From contig CM077597.1 of the NCBI GenBank assembly GCA_039654915.1, positions 32,648,001 through 32,712,000 on the forward strand: a stretch of DNA of 64,000 bases. Reading direction: 5' to 3'. Every line of letters starts with the position of its first letter. The first letter of the stretch is position 1. Of this stretch, positions 42,891 to 55,230 are shown piece after piece. This DNA is from Aquilaria yunnanensis. Lineage: Eukaryota > Streptophyta > Magnoliopsida > Malvales > Thymelaeaceae. The notes beneath the pieces were generated by a model. That model did no database searches and was not told where the DNA came from. It was given only the letters and a program-made list of their open reading frames with translations. The translations under genes were made by a program, and so were the position numbers.

Positions 42891-44298
42891 ATATCTAGTC
42901 TAGGGCATGGAAAACTATTTCGAAGGTTCTCCTATAGGCAAGGATTGATATATTTGTAAGATAGGATTTATGTACCCAAAGGGTATGATTTAAGAGAACA
43001 AATCTTGAAAGAGGCCCATTATAATAAAATAAGCATACACCCTGGAACTATGAAGATGTACCAAAGTTTCAAGTAACACTTTTGGTGGTGAAATATAAAA
43101 CAAGAAATTGGCACATTTATATCTAATTCTTTTGTGTGCCAACAAGTGAAGGGGGAACATCAAAGACTAAGGTTAAACTATAGAGTTTGCCGATACCAGA
43201 AAGGTAATGTGGATCAATTGCTATGGATTTCTTGGTAAGTATGCCTATGACCAGAAAAAAAAACATGATACCATTTGCGTGGTTGTGGATAGACTTGCAA
43301 AGGCAACCCACTTCTTACCCATTAAACTCATTAATCCATTACATAGGCTAGAACAACTGTATACTGAGGAAATAGTGAGATTACATGGTATCCAATATGA
43401 CATAGTTTCATATAGAGACCCAAGAATTCTATCAAAGTTTTGGAGATCACTAGATTAGGCACTTTGTACTCAACTGAAACTAAGTTCAACTTATCATCCT
43501 CAAACATGTGGGAAAATAGAAAGAACTATACAAGTCCTTGAGGATATGTTAATATGCTATGTTTTAGACTTTAAGGGAGAATGGGATCAACTCCTACCCT
43601 TAATAGAGTTCTCAAATAACAATAGCTATCACTCAGTGATAAAAATGGCACATTGTGAAACTTTATATGGAAGAAAGTGTATCACTCCTCACTATTGGCA
43701 AGACTCTAGGGACATGGTTGAAATAGGGCTAGAACTGGTTCATGAAACTACTAAAAAGATTAAAGTGATCCAAAAAAAGATCAAGGCTGCCAACAATTAA
43801 GATGAAGCCTATGCCAACCAAAAGAGGAAGAAAGACTTAGAATTTCAAATAGGAGATTATGTGTGGATCAAAGTATCCCCAATGAAAGTAGTCATGAGAT
43901 TTGGCAAGAAAGGCAAATTGGCTCCAAGATATATTGTGCCATTTTACATATTAGCTAGAATTGGTAGTGTGGCTTATAAGTTAGGCTTACCTTTAGAGTT
44001 GGGTAATATACAAGATAATTTTCATCTTAGTATGCTTAAGAAATACATATCTAGCCCACAGTAAGCCATACCAACTTTTGACATCCTAGTGACCCCTAAT
44101 CTCACTTATGAAGAAAAATCTATAAAGTTCTGCCTAGGGATGTGATGAAGTTAAGAATTAGATGGATAAGCATGGTAAAGATTTAATGGACTCACCATTT
44201 TGAGCAAGAAGCTACCTGGGAAACTGAAGCTAAAATGCTCAAGAAATACCCAGAGTTACTCCCTAAATTACCTAAGAATTTAGAGGACCAAATTCTTT
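42891..44298 (+). pseudogene. Chr-3 integrase and chromodomain, broken
   Basis: The zinc-binding part is decayed at about 42990-43150. In the core, the region of the first Asp is altered ('INCYGFLGKYAY' in place of a 'MDF' motif). The second Asp sits in 'SYRDPRILSKFW' and the Glu in 'GKIERTIQVLEDML'. The open frame 43546-43800 ('DFKGEWDQLLPLIEFSNNN') is followed by 'MWIKVSPMKVVMRFGKKGKL' at 43861-44064, ending 'FHLSMLKKYI'. The chromodomain at about 44095-44290 ('PNLTYEEK') is heavily shifted. Confidence 0.85.
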
Positions 44299-44311
44299 AA
44301 AGGGGAGAGAG
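44299..44311 (+). promoter_or_regulatory. polypurine tract of Chr-3
   Basis: AAAGGGGAGAGAG directly precedes the L2 LTR start TGTCATGCC. Confidence 0.82.
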
Positions 44312-46756
44312 TGTCATGCCTGTGACTTGTATAGGTGATGGGCTATGATAAAAGTGCACATAAAATATACATAAGTTGTATAGATAAGTGATACAAGTCA
44401 TAAAAGTAAAAACAACAAGCATGTAAAGACATGTGCCTACTTGGGTGCCCTAAGAGTGTCTTAACTGCTCCTGAGTTGAGCAAGAAGGAAAGTGTCACAT
44501 TTGTGAGCCAAACATTAAGTACCAAATTTGGTTTGAAATGTGAACTCAAAAACTTGATGAAGGTTGCCTAAGAACCTTTGGGCACTAAGGCGGCACCAAG
44601 GAAGGGCACAAGGTGGCTCCGGGAACACCCTTCTGTGCACTCACGTAATTATGGAGGATTTAAAGCCAAGTACTTCCAAAGAAACTATATAGGATTGATG
44701 CATGGAATTAGGAATAAGATCAAGGCTATAGCGTAGGCCAAGAGAAGGTGGAAAACACATAAGAAAAGTGGAGACCACCTTAGGGCACTAAGGAATTCTC
44801 GGGTGCACCTAAAGTGTCTCCAAGTTTACATAAAATTTTGAGGACTTAAAAGGTCAAATCAAGGAGAAAAATGGGTGTTCAAAACACCCCACTAAGATAT
44901 TTAAGTAGGCTAATCAAATAACCTAAATGGCATGAAGGCTTTGGTGGAAGATTCGACCAAAGAATGGCCAAATAGCTTAGCTGCCAAGGCTAAACCGGCC
45001 AAACACCACTACTTGGACTTAATTCTTTTCATAGGCAGCTCCTTACTCATTGAATATTACTTCCAACTTCAAAAAATCTGAGCAAAATGTCTTGCAAAAT
45101 GAAGAAACAAGCTAGAAACACAAAAACAAGCAAAGAACACAAAACCAAACATGGTGGCTTACGGGTAGGCCTATGGTGGTACATGTGGCACGTTGAAGGT
45201 TCCTTACTTCTTTGCTACCAATTCTGAGATTTGTGAGGCTTCAAATGAAGCTTTTTCCACTAAATTTTGATGGGAGGAAGGTTGCCCTAGGTGATGACCA
45301 TGGCTGAATGAACCTAGGAGATATGTTAATAGGCTATGTTTACTAAGGCACTCTGGTGAGCTAGCTAGTTTATGTATGGCAAGAATTAAGGTTTTTGATC
45401 AAGTATGGCCAAACTTGTTCATCTACCTAGAGCTCTATGTTAATTTGGCTTAATTCAAAGTGATCATTTGCTAAATTGTATAAAAGAAACACTTGCTAAG
45501 TTTAGGTGAAAAGGTGTATGTGGTGTGTGTGTTTTGCATGATTCTTTGATTATTTGCATCTGCTAACCTTTAAATTGAGCATATATTTATATTGTATTGT
45601 GTTATGCCTTGTCTCTTTTATGTCTTCTTTGTCTTTGGTTGTAGGTTAAATGAACGAAGTAGAGGTTTATGTAGAATGCAATGTTTAAAACATTTTATAG
45701 CCACTAGGTGTCGTATCAAACTCTTAGTGAGTACCCGTGTACTCATGCCTTTTTCTGCCCATTTCTAGTAAAGAAGTGAAAGAATATAGGCTAAGGAACC
45801 TCTTTAAGAGGTATAAGTACAAAGGGGTATGGCTCAGGTTTGTTGGCTAGTGAAAGAAAGGTTGAAAATATCATGGTTATGGACTAATGGTTGTAAACTA
45901 GATTGTAGGCTCTGCTAGCTATAATGGATCTGGCTATTGTTGGATCCATCCTAGTGTAGGTAAAGACTAGAATAATAATAAGACAACTTTTGCCTAAGTG
46001 CCAAGTAAAAGTGGATGTTAAAGTGGCTACGAGCATTAAAACTGTTTAAGCCCATGTTATGTAGCATGCATGTTTCTTAAGTAGTACAACTTTTGGCGTA
46101 TTTAACTTTGGCCATGTAGTCCTAGGATGCCAAATTTTGAACCTATAAATGCATGTACATATCTATATGGCATAGGGACTCAAAGTAGTACATTGTGTGT
46201 GCCTTGGTAGTACATAAAGGGCTTAGGTAAGCCTTCTAAGGCATTTTGTGTAATGGGCTAGAAAATGCATGCATGGTTTGTAACTAATCAACATAGAGAG
46301 TATGTATGTATGCATGGATCTTAATATTGGTGAGCTAGCACTCTAGTACACATATAGACACATACACATGCCCGCTAGCACTCCAGTAAGCCTCCGAGGC
46401 ACGCAATGGCTAAGGCACTCATGTACACCTCGCCTACACACTTTACACACCTAAGTTAGCCTACTATGCATGAAACCACAAGCCCAGCTACACCTATTCA
46501 TATGCACCCCATTGCACCTGATAGGCATAAAAAAAAATTTGCTTAATTAAACTTGCAAGTTTAGCATATTAAACTTGAAACTTGGTAAAACTTCATAGAT
46601 TGGTTTAAATAATAGTCTTCACCTAAGTCCCTTTTAGGTAACAACTAAAACTTGGGGTTCAGTATCCTAGTTGTCATGTCTTAATCCACCATATGAAAGT
46701 TAATGTTTTTTTAAACCTCTTAAGGGTTTAGGGTGGAGGTGAGTTAGACCCTGACA
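44312..46756 (+). repeat. L2 LTR, 3' LTR of Chr-3
   Basis: It runs from TGTCATGCCTGTGAC to GTTAGACCCTGACA (2445 bp), aligned with the solo copy at 30317-32743. An inverted repeat TGACTTGTA / TACAAGTCA lies at 44323-44331 and 44392-44400. Tat-B gag sequence starts directly after it. Confidence 0.88.
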
Positions 46757-47932
46757 GCTTCCACCCTCTTCGTGGGGTTGGTTCTGGGGCCAGTGTTATG
46801 TTTGGCCGGTGTCCACCCTCTTTTCATCAGCATTCATCTCTTCAGCGATAATGTACTATTTTGGAAGGTGGAAGAGTTCTCTAATTGTGGTTGGCATCTG
46901 CTTCAAAAGCTCAAAAGCCAAGTTGGAGCCTTTTGGGAGACCATTTGTTATCTTGAGGATATGAAGCCCAAGAGACAAGTCAATGACTTTCAGGGCTCTT
47001 GGTTAAACCTATTGATATAACATCGGAGAGACTCACTCTCCCTTTGAACTAAATTAAATAGTTGGGCCACTTTTTTCATCGAAGGATGACTTACGATAAA
47101 TTGATGAGTAAAAGACTTAGATAACTCATGAAAATTAGCAATAAAAGAGGGGAACAAAGTGTTATACCAAGCAGTGGCTAGGCCAATAGTGTTTCCTCCA
47201 AACATTTACACAGGGTTACTTCATTGGCTTAACTCATAACCATATTCTTCCAATATTTGGTTAGATGTGCCTGAGGATCACCTTTCCCATCATACGAGTC
47301 TAGATGAGGTACCCTAACATTCAGCAAGATTGGAGCATTCCTAATGGCTAAGACAAAAAAAGCCTTGTTTCCAATAAGAGTTTCGAACAAGCGAGTCTAT
47401 ACTCACTCTCTTATGGTCTACTCCTCCATTTTGTCCATCTTTTCTAATAATTTTGTTAGAAGAAGGTATCGTCAATCATCATCGTGTTGTCGAGGAGAAA
47501 GAGGGGCCCGGTGAGTAGATTTCCACTCTGAAATGGTCACACCTTTCTCCTTGTGATTAAATTTCTAACCACAAGGTGGTAGGCTTTCAGTGCAAGATTT
47601 ACATTATGTGCTACCTTCTAACATAGGAAGGGGATTTTTTGTTGGACTTGGAGATTTCTCCAATGATGGTTCCCTCCAGGATGGCCTCCTATGAGTATTC
47701 TGGCCAAAATGTTGAACTATTTTTAGTGGCTATAGTGTGCTAAAATTTACGTAGGAACCCCATCATCATCATCATGGGGCAATAATCCTCAAGCAAGATC
47801 ATTGGGTCACCTGTCTGTTCCTTCAGTGGGAATGAAGTCTTCCCTAGCCGAAAATCATTGCAAGGCTTGTTCTTTAGTGCCCAAAAGGTCACCACAGCGA
47901 TGTACACTTGGGTTCCAAAAGATGATACCATT
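46757..47932 (-). pseudogene. gag: Tat-B gag, broken
   Basis: On the minus strand the frame from 47997 (inside the LTR) runs to 47740, reading 'SSFGTQVYIAVV' and ending in 'MGFLRKF', parallel to 'PSVGTRSEIVVV' and 'MSFLRDF' of Tat-A. The capsid part is open at 46990-47205 ('ATAWYNTLFPSFIANFHELS', 'FTHQFIVSHPSMKK'). It aligns with 'ATAWYNSLPSGTITEFQELS' and 'FTQQFIGSRPTAKM'. The following part to 46757 is in broken frames. The zinc knuckle and protease are missing, replaced by Chr-3. A degraded PBS is at about 47913-47932. A CAT trinucleotide run is at 47761-47775. Confidence 0.85.
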
Positions 47933-48467
47933 TGGTGTCCTAGGGGACTTTGGTCGTTTGAGCTATGCAATGACATCTGAGAATTTGAGTAGTTCAATCA
48001 ACTACAGCCCCTGAAAGACACCAAAAAATAAGGGTGAAAGGAGTCCCTAGAGTGTTTTCTAGGGAGGGACTCTCCAACGCCCAAGTAAGAAAGAAATATA
48101 GCTGGGAGTATTATATAAGCTCAGCAGGATAGATCCTTATGGACCTAGAAGTGGTTCTTTTTATGCTAGTCTTGAAGGGTTGAGCTCTCAGATCTGTGAT
48201 CCATGTGTTCAGCTAGATCAGGGAATAGGGGTCTTTTCACCCCAACTGTCTCTAAAGCCAACTATATTGACACAGGCTTTAGTGAGCACCTTGCACGTAC
48301 CTAGGAGTACTCCCCTAACTGTATTTGTCAGTATTAGGGTTCATCAACGCCAAGGTATCAGTAATTTCCCTCAGTGAAAAGGATTTCCAAATAGATGTTG
48401 CCAGACTTACAATGCCCTAAGGTCAAGGCCTCACGAGAATCCCATGGCTCACAATTTTCGGCCATCA
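47933..48467 (-). repeat. Tat LTR shared by Tat-B (as 5' LTR) and Tat-C (as 3' LTR)
   Basis: Minus-strand sense starts TGATGGCC at 48467 and ends at about 47933 (535 bp, shorter than Tat-A). It contains the block 'cttgggcgtt' and the stem-loop 48040-48075. The left neighbour is PBS plus gag; the right neighbour is a polypurine tract plus aORF upstream region. A single element has these on opposite LTRs, so this LTR joins two elements. Confidence 0.8.
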
Positions 48468-48480
48468 CATGCCCTCCCCA
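48468..48480 (-). promoter_or_regulatory. polypurine tract of Tat-C
   Basis: On the minus strand GGGGAGGGCATG directly precedes the LTR start TGATGGCC. It matches the Tat-A tract. Confidence 0.75.
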
Positions 48481-49032
48481 AATTTGCCAATGGATGTCCA
48501 GTTCTATTGGTAGCATGCTTCCTCAATGTCACTAGCTTTAATACTTTTTCTTTCTTTAGACGCAACGCTTAGGTTTCCTTGAAGTGACAGTTACTCTTTC
48601 CAGAATTACATTACATTGCTTCATCTTAAGGATGTCAGTTACATCCTTTCAACGAGCATGCCTAACATCAATTCATGAGCAAGAAGCTTTTTGTCTCTTC
48701 ATGAATCATCACTTCGATTTTGAGTTTCAAGGCACATATGGCACTCAACGGTTAGGTCCGCTTGTTACATGTGCCTGAAATAACTAGAGGGGGCATTTTC
48801 ATCTTTTCACATTTTCATTCAATGTGATGTTTGCACGCACTTCTTCGAGGCTATATATACCCCCTCTTGTCAGTGGGAAACTCATCCTTCACTTTCTGTT
48901 CTCACTTGTTCCCTTTTGCTCTCAAATTCCTTGAGTTTTCTGGCCAAGCTTTTGGACAGTTTTCTTGCCTTACTTCCATTCTTAGGTAGGCCTTATCTTT
49001 AATACCCTCTTTCTTTCAACCAAAGTAGACCA
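48481..49032 (+). promoter_or_regulatory. upstream region and TATA-like box of the Tat-C antisense gene
   Basis: A TATATATA sequence is at 48852-48859, followed by a C/T-rich leader ('cactttctgttctcacttg') and the degraded aORF ATG at 49033. The layout matches Tat-A 16387-17056. No other gene is seen. Confidence 0.5.
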
Positions 49033-50039
49033 ATGGATGAAGCAACCATCACCTCTGGGGGCAATTGGGAATCATTGGATGCTCATCCAAACTGCACAAC
49101 ATTATAGAAGGTTGTAAAATAGAGAATGAAGTACTCTCTCCCAGCTGAGGTCACTGTTTGCGTGCTAAACAAGGGGAAGATGAGTTATCAACCCCATGAG
49201 GGTGAGATCATTGTTTTCAAGACCTAGCTAATGGTTGGGTAATGATATCCTCCCCATCCTATAGTGAAGGACTTCTGCGAGTTCTACAAGATCACAGTTA
49301 GCTAGCTTCCCTCAAACTTTTATGCTCATTTCAACGCATACTTATGCATGAGCAGCGTGTTCGAGCTAGAGTCGCACTTTCTCATCCTTTTCTAGTACTA
49401 CAAGTTGCTAATTGCACTGAAGAGCTTATTCTACTATATGCCCCCATGAGGTTTTAGGAGCAAGAAGTACTCTTTTGTGTTCAACACCTAGGATGGTTAG
49501 CGCAGTTGGTAGAAGAAGTAGTTCTTCATGTTTGTGCCAGAGTCTTGGGGGCTATCACGCAGGTGGTGTTTTGGGAACTTGGAAGTGGAAGTGATGACCC
49601 CTCAGTACTTCTGGACAAGCAGTTCAAAAGTGGTTTCATGATTTTCATGGTCAAATTTGGGCGGTGGTAGACTAAGTGAACTTCGACAATGAAGCTGATT
49701 TTTTCCATTTCCAATCAAGTGGGACATGATGTCAGTAGAGCTTCTATATGGCCATCACATCTACCCTCTCCCTCATTCAAATCAAAGTCTACCGACCCTC
49801 TTTTGTCTCCTGCTCGGGTTGATCCCCCTAATGCAGATGACCGGCTCTCTTAAGGCCCCAATTCTAGTGCAACTACTTTGAGTGAATCTATACTATTATG
49901 CCTTTGTTTCTCGTAAGTGTTTTTATTATTATGGTTTTTCTCCTTTGGTGACTCATGCTAATACCGTCTTTTTGATAAGGATGGTTGAAGACATTAGCAC
50001 CCAGTTTTACCGATAGGCCTGTCATGCTAAGGCATAGAA
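49033..50039 (+). pseudogene. Tat-C antisense gene (aORF), exon 1, intron 1, start of exon 2
   Basis: The frame from ATG 49033 is riddled with stops, but it follows Tat-A exon 1 closely: 'SLPAEVTVCVLNKGKMSYQP', 'VKDFCEFYKITVS', 'HFNAYLCMSSVFELESHF', 'KYSFVFNT'. The end of the exon reads 'FPFPIKWDMMSVELLYGH'. A donor GTAAGTG is at 49913 and the acceptor AG at 49978-49979, in the same place as intron 1 in Tat-A and Tat-B. Exon 2 is cut at 50039 by the L1 LTR. Confidence 0.75.
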
Positions 50040-52463
50040 TGTTATCACCTCACTATAATGGGAGAATTACAAAGTATGGCATAATAGTCAAAAACCATTA
50101 TGTTGTGTAATTCTCATCATAGTGATTGAAGTGTGAAGGGTAAGGGGCATGGTCAACACCTCCTTAAAAGTGTTCTAAGTTGGTAACTTGGCCTCCAAAA
50201 AAAGCCTTAAGGATTGCTTGTTTGTCAAGCAACCTATGGACTTTTTTGTAAGGTTTTGAAATTTGGGTACCCAATTGCAAAACTCTCAAGAAAAGCTAAG
50301 GAGAGTTATGGGAATGATATGAATGGTATGATAGTGCTATTGGAGGACCAAACTACTTATGGAACACAAGTTTAAACAAAGAAAACATAAAAGGCATTAA
50401 GGACTAAAGTGTCTTAATGGAAGCTTTTGGTTGTCTATGCTTTTGACTTGAGTTAAATGGAGACAATGTGGAGTTAATCCCACTCATGAAAATTGGAAAT
50501 GGCATGGAAAGGAAGTAAAAAATGTGGGCCAAGAGATTAAGATTGAGAAACCATAGTTTTGTAGCAAGGAAAATGACGTAAAGTATGGTTATGACCTTTA
50601 AGTGTCTTTTGTGCACTTAAGCCCATTTAAAGGGCTATCTTCTTCTCTTTCTCCAACAATTTTAGCCTTATCCAGCCACAAGAAAGGCAACCTTCACCTC
50701 CATAGCTCCTCCATAGCCACCATACCTTCAAACTCAAAACTACTTGCAATTGAAGTCAATGAAGCACAATTGGAAGCTATTTGGTGCTATTGATTGGGAA
50801 CACCTTGGATCAAGCTTCAAATTTAGCTTACCCATCAAGGTAAGGACTTCTCTTGCTCCCATGGAATTTTTACTGTATTTTCAAGCATCCATGGAGCTAG
50901 GGCTACACTTCAAAGAGAGCCATGAGCTTGATTAACATAACTTAGTGAAGGGAGTGCACCTAGTGAAAGTTTTGTGGCCTAGTGTGAAATGCACAGTGAT
51001 AGCAGTGAACTTAAGGGTTTCTAAAGCACAAAGTAAGCACTAGCTAGTGTTAAAACTCTCCTAGGACCAAGATTATGCTTGAAGAGGGCTGCCATAGTGA
51101 TCTACTTGTGTTTATTTCATGTTTTATGGACTAACCAATGATACTTGTTATTGCAGCATTTCATGTGCTTGTTGTTTGTGTTTAGCTCTTTGGCTGTAGA
51201 TGATACCAAGGGTTACATTACCTTAAGAGTATAAGTGTTCTCCTTACTAAGTTTCACAATGAAACTTACTGCCCCCAAATATGGCCATTTCAGATTCAGT
51301 AGAAAGATCACATTCAAACTGACCTTTGTAGTTTGTATTTTCATCGAAAATTTTAGCTACTAGAACATCCATGTATCTAGTTGTGATCTGGAAAGTTCAC
51401 TGATTTTTGGAGCACATTTGGTATTCTTAATGATGGTGCTTATTGTGTTACGCAGCAGTTTTCTAGCATCCTGTTTCTAGAGTGCATTGTGTCTAAAGCT
51501 CTCCAGTAAATTGGGTGTGCATTTTAGCTGAGTTAAGGCCATTATGTAGTGCATGGATGCATTTACATGTAATGCATGTAAATTTTGAACAATGTACATG
51601 AACATTTGTGGGCTAAATGGCTATGTATGTGAAGCTATGCACAAGCTGTATAAGTGTGAATGATAGGCTGCTTGTTTGTAAATTCTGTTTTGGCTACATA
51701 AAGTTGCTAGATGTAAGAGCATGTAATTCCTATGTGTATTGGGCATGTATGGGATATCCTTCGAGGGCTTACCCTTTGTGAATGAAGTGTTTGCACACTT
51801 ATGAAATTTTGTATGGGCAAAATAGTCATAAAGTGACCAGATTTTTTACTCTGCACTCAAAGTTCTACATCTCCCTGTGTAGAATGAATCATGTTATGAA
51901 TTTTTTTCCACACCTAGAACATCTAGAGGTTTAACTAGGCTTTGTAATTTTTACATCTGGAGCCCTGTAGCAAAAGTTATGACGTTGCAAAATTGGCTGA
52001 GTTAGTGTTCATTTGGTTAGAATTTTGTAACCAACTTAAAAAATCTATAACTTGGTCCATAGGTGGGCTATTGATGTAAAACTAAATTCCCTAGTTTTGT
52101 TTAAGTCTATACTTGATTGAAGCAAATAAAACAGGGGATACATGACTAGATTAATACAGTTTTTTGGAAGAAGATTCAGGTGCAGTGGCTGGTTACTTAA
52201 ACTTAACAAGATTGCCTAATGTGTGGTAGCCAAGATTAAGACTTATTCTAGTGTTTTCCTTCCTTGATGCCATGGCGTGAATAAAATGTGAATATTTGTG
52301 TAATGGTTGGACCAATATGCATGCATTTTTATAGTGTCCAAGGGGGCCACTTGGGTATGCACACTAAGGGTATTGTTCTGTTGGCCTACAGAACATACCA
52401 ACCTTGGGTGTTTTAAATGCACAATCTTGGAACCACAATTGGACTACCCTAGAATGGGTAACA
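50040..52463 (+). repeat. solo LTR, L1 family, perfect TSD TAGAA, in Tat-C aORF
   Basis: It runs from TGTTATCACCTC to GGGTAACA (2424 bp), with identical TAGAA at 50035-50039 and 52464-52468. The aORF reading is continuous across it when compared with Tat-B. The start hairpin is at 50062-50115. Confidence 0.95.
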
Positions 52464-53900
52464 TAGAAGGTGGATACAAAGAAGGCTACCAAGAGGAAGC
52501 CTAGAAGGAAAGCCTCCGGATGCCCTCCTTCGAAGAAGGCTCGCATTGTCTCTTCCTTGACTAACATCCCTACTACAGAGGTGGCCCCTTAGCAAAGGCC
52601 TCCCTTGGACACCGGGATCTATCTTCCAGAGAATTTCAAGGGCACCAAACTGGAAGAGCTTAAGAAAGAGGTATCCACCCCCTCGGCAAGTCCACCAACT
52701 ACTATGGTCCTATTGGGAGCCATCACTGAAGACGCCCTGGCTATTCATGAGGCTGAGAAACAAAGGGAGAAGAAGAAAGCTAGGTGGCTTATGATGGTGG
52801 TCGAAGATGTTGTCAAGATTTTAGGCAGCAAAGGCACTTCCAAGCAAGCTAAAGAACCTCCCCAAGGTTCGGCCACCTCAACTCCCATCTTTCTTGGCTA
52901 CTTTTTGACTTATGACTTGATTGAAGATTGGTTGGGGATTGATGTTATAAATGAGCTTTGTAATGACCATCCAGGAAGAACATCGGTGCTAAAGTGGATG
53001 ATGGAACATGAGGCCTGCCGTGTAACAAGAAATGCCCGCCTATTGAAGGGGGCTATTCCAAGGTCACCAATCTAGGATGTCATCGAAGACATGTCCTTTT
53101 TTTATCACGATGTGTAGGGGAAGATGCTTTCCTAGCTTTACGGAGGAGTGACCACCAATGCCACTTTCCAAAAGCTTATAGAATAGCTTCCAAATGAGGA
53201 GTGTATTGTTGTAGAATTACTCCTCTAGGTTGAGTTCTTTGGCCTCAAAGCCTCTTTGTTGAAAGTTTCTTTCACTGCCTGTTTTTGTTGACAGCTAAGT
53301 CATCCTCCCTTTTTCTTTTTTGTGTGCAATTCCTTGTCATCTTTGGGTACTTCTAGGACTTCATCATGAAACAAATGGAGATCTAGAACAAAGTTAAGGA
53401 GAGCTTACAAAAGGCCAAGGGAGCCCTCACTGATATGGCCTTCAAGTTTTCCAAGTTGAAGTATAAGGCCGCCACAAAGCTTAAAGAACTGAAGAAGCAG
53501 GTCGGCGAGGAGATGAAGGCCATTACTTGGGAAGCCAGCTCTTGTGTTGAGTACCTCGGCCATCATCTTTCCCTAATGTCCATCGATTGAAATGTTTTCA
53601 AGATCAATCACGATGATCTCAATCAGAAGGTAAAGCAATATGCAAAGGACAGGAAAGACCTTCGAAAGGAGCTCCGTGGGGCAAAGCTAATGATCAAGGA
53701 ACCTGAGCTAGAAAAGAAAGGGATGGGGGAAGAGCTACAAAAGATCTCCAACATCACCATTTCAGGACATCAGGACGGGTTTTGCCTTGCCAACCAATAA
53801 GTTCTTGAGAAGTACCCCTATCTTGACCTTTCTTATCTAAATACCTTCCGTAGGCCTGAGGGGGAAGCATTAATGTGGTCCAAAGATGAGTACCTTAGTC
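52464..53900 (+). pseudogene. Tat-C antisense gene (aORF), exons 2 to 4
   Basis: Exon 2 continues with a basic stretch ('KKATKRKPRRKASG') that may be a nuclear localisation signal. The longest open part is 52605-53075 (156 codons): 'NFKGTKLEELKKEVSTPSAS', a charged run 'EAEKQREKKKARW', then 'TSTPIFLGYFLTYDLIEDWL' and 'HEACRVTRNARLLKGAIP'. From 53390 on comes the coiled-coil region ('QVGEEMKAI', 'DLRKELRGAKL') with stops. The C-terminus 'GFCLANQ' at about 53775-53800 parallels Tat-A 19260. It breaks off at about 53900 against Chr-4, before the natural end. Confidence 0.75.
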
Positions 53901-54735
53901 TACTATTTCCTTGTTAACTTGGTTAGAGGGGTTGCCATTACAAAAAAATTAGGTACAAATCTTCTATAATAGCTAGATAATCCCAAGAAGCTTCTTATTT
54001 CTCTGACATTTTGGGGTTACCACCATTGCAAGATAACTTCAATTTTTATTAGATCCACAACCACTCCGTTCCCATTTATCACATGGCCTAAAAATTCAAT
54101 CTGATTTGTCTAGAAATGACAATTATTCAATTTTCCATATAATTGGTTTTTCTTCAACGCATCTAGCACCATTCTCAAGTGCTTTTCATGTTCCTTCTTA
54201 GAATATAGTAAGATGTCATCTATAAAGATCACCCCAAAGTGGTCTAGATATGGCCTGAATATCCTCTACATCAAGTCTATAAAGAAAGCTAGGGCATTAC
54301 TAAGCCCAAAAGGCAGTGCCATATATTGAAATTGACCATATCTTGTCCTAAAAGCAGTCTTAGAAATACCTGCTTCCTTGACCCTTAATTGGAAGTATCC
54401 TAATCTCAGATCATTTTTGGAGAAAATTGTAGCTCCTTTAAGTTGGTCAAATAAGTCCTCAATTCTAAGGAGAGGATACTTATTCTTTATAGTCATGGCA
54501 TTGAGCTTTTATAGTCAATGCATAACCTAATTGTTCCATCTTTCTTTTTAACAAACAACACTAGTGCTCCCCAAGGAGGCACATTTGGCCTAATGAATCC
54601 CTTTTCAATGTGTTCATCTAACTACTTCTTCAATTCATTCATCTCAAGAATTGCCATCCTATAGGGTGTAGCAGACACAAGAGTTGCTCCTGGAGCTAAT
54701 TTGATTTCAAATTCTATCTCTTAAAGGAGGTAACA
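53901..54735 (-). pseudogene. Chr-4 reverse transcriptase
   Basis: The open part 54266-54496 reads '[20 protein letters not shown]', '[20 protein letters not shown]' and '[17 protein letters not shown]', then a stop. The catalytic box follows at about 54200-54230 ('[14 protein letters not shown]'), with both Asp present. The thumb has 'IRSFLGLSSYYRRFVPNFF'. The sequence ends in 'LTKLTRK' at about 53905. The N-terminal part (54500-54720) is readable with stops. Confidence 0.88.
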
Positions 54736-55230
54736 TTAGCAACTTAGAAGAAATACCTCTAAAAATTCTTTCACAACAGAAATCTTGTCTAACTCAGTTT
54801 TAGTTTCTTTATCATTTAAGCCGATGTATTCTTCTTCAGAGAGTATTGGCATATAATTCATTAAATTTACTTGTCCAACATCACACTTTATTAAGTCTTT
54901 CAAGGAATGTTCTATTGATCCAGGCAATATTAACTTTCTACCTTGGCAATCTATAATAACATAATTTTTAGCTAAATAGTTCATGCCCAATATCATATCA
55001 CAACCAGTTATTTCCAGAATAATTAGATTAGCCTTTAATTCTAGCTCATTTGGCCTAATCACATAGTCTTTAACTATGTGATGTGAAAACATCGTTTCAT
55101 TTCCAGCTGTCCTGATCATATACATTTGGTTGTAACCTTTAAGTTTAATTCTTTTGTTAGTTTAGCTGAAATAATGGATATCGAAGCACCAGTATCATAA
55201 AGGTTAGAAATAAGTTTATCATGAAGAAAA
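54736..55230 (-). pseudogene. Chr-4 aspartic protease
   Basis: The open frame 54736-55125 reads 'FSHHIVKDYVIRPNELELKA', 'CDMILGMNYLAKNYVIIDCQ' and 'GSIEHSLKDLIKCDVGQVNL'. The active-site region lies just upstream at about 55175-55200 in another frame ('DTGASISII'), and the two are separated by a short disrupted segment. The open frame ends at a stop on the boundary with RT. The best-preserved part is the C-terminal half. Confidence 0.82.

Larger units (their letters stand above)
39754..44311 (+). mobile_element. Chr-3: chromovirus from protease to chromodomain, L2 family, split by an LK LTR
   Basis: Plus-strand order: protease end, RT, RNase H, integrase, chromodomain, purine tract, L2 LTR. 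The family differs from Chr-1/Chr-2 and matches Chr-4 ('GSIEHSLKD', 'LNDKETKTELDK'). The 5' part (LTR, gag, protease start) is lost at the 39753/39754 junction. An LK LTR at 40555-41969 interrupts RT. Many stops are present. Confidence 0.9.
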
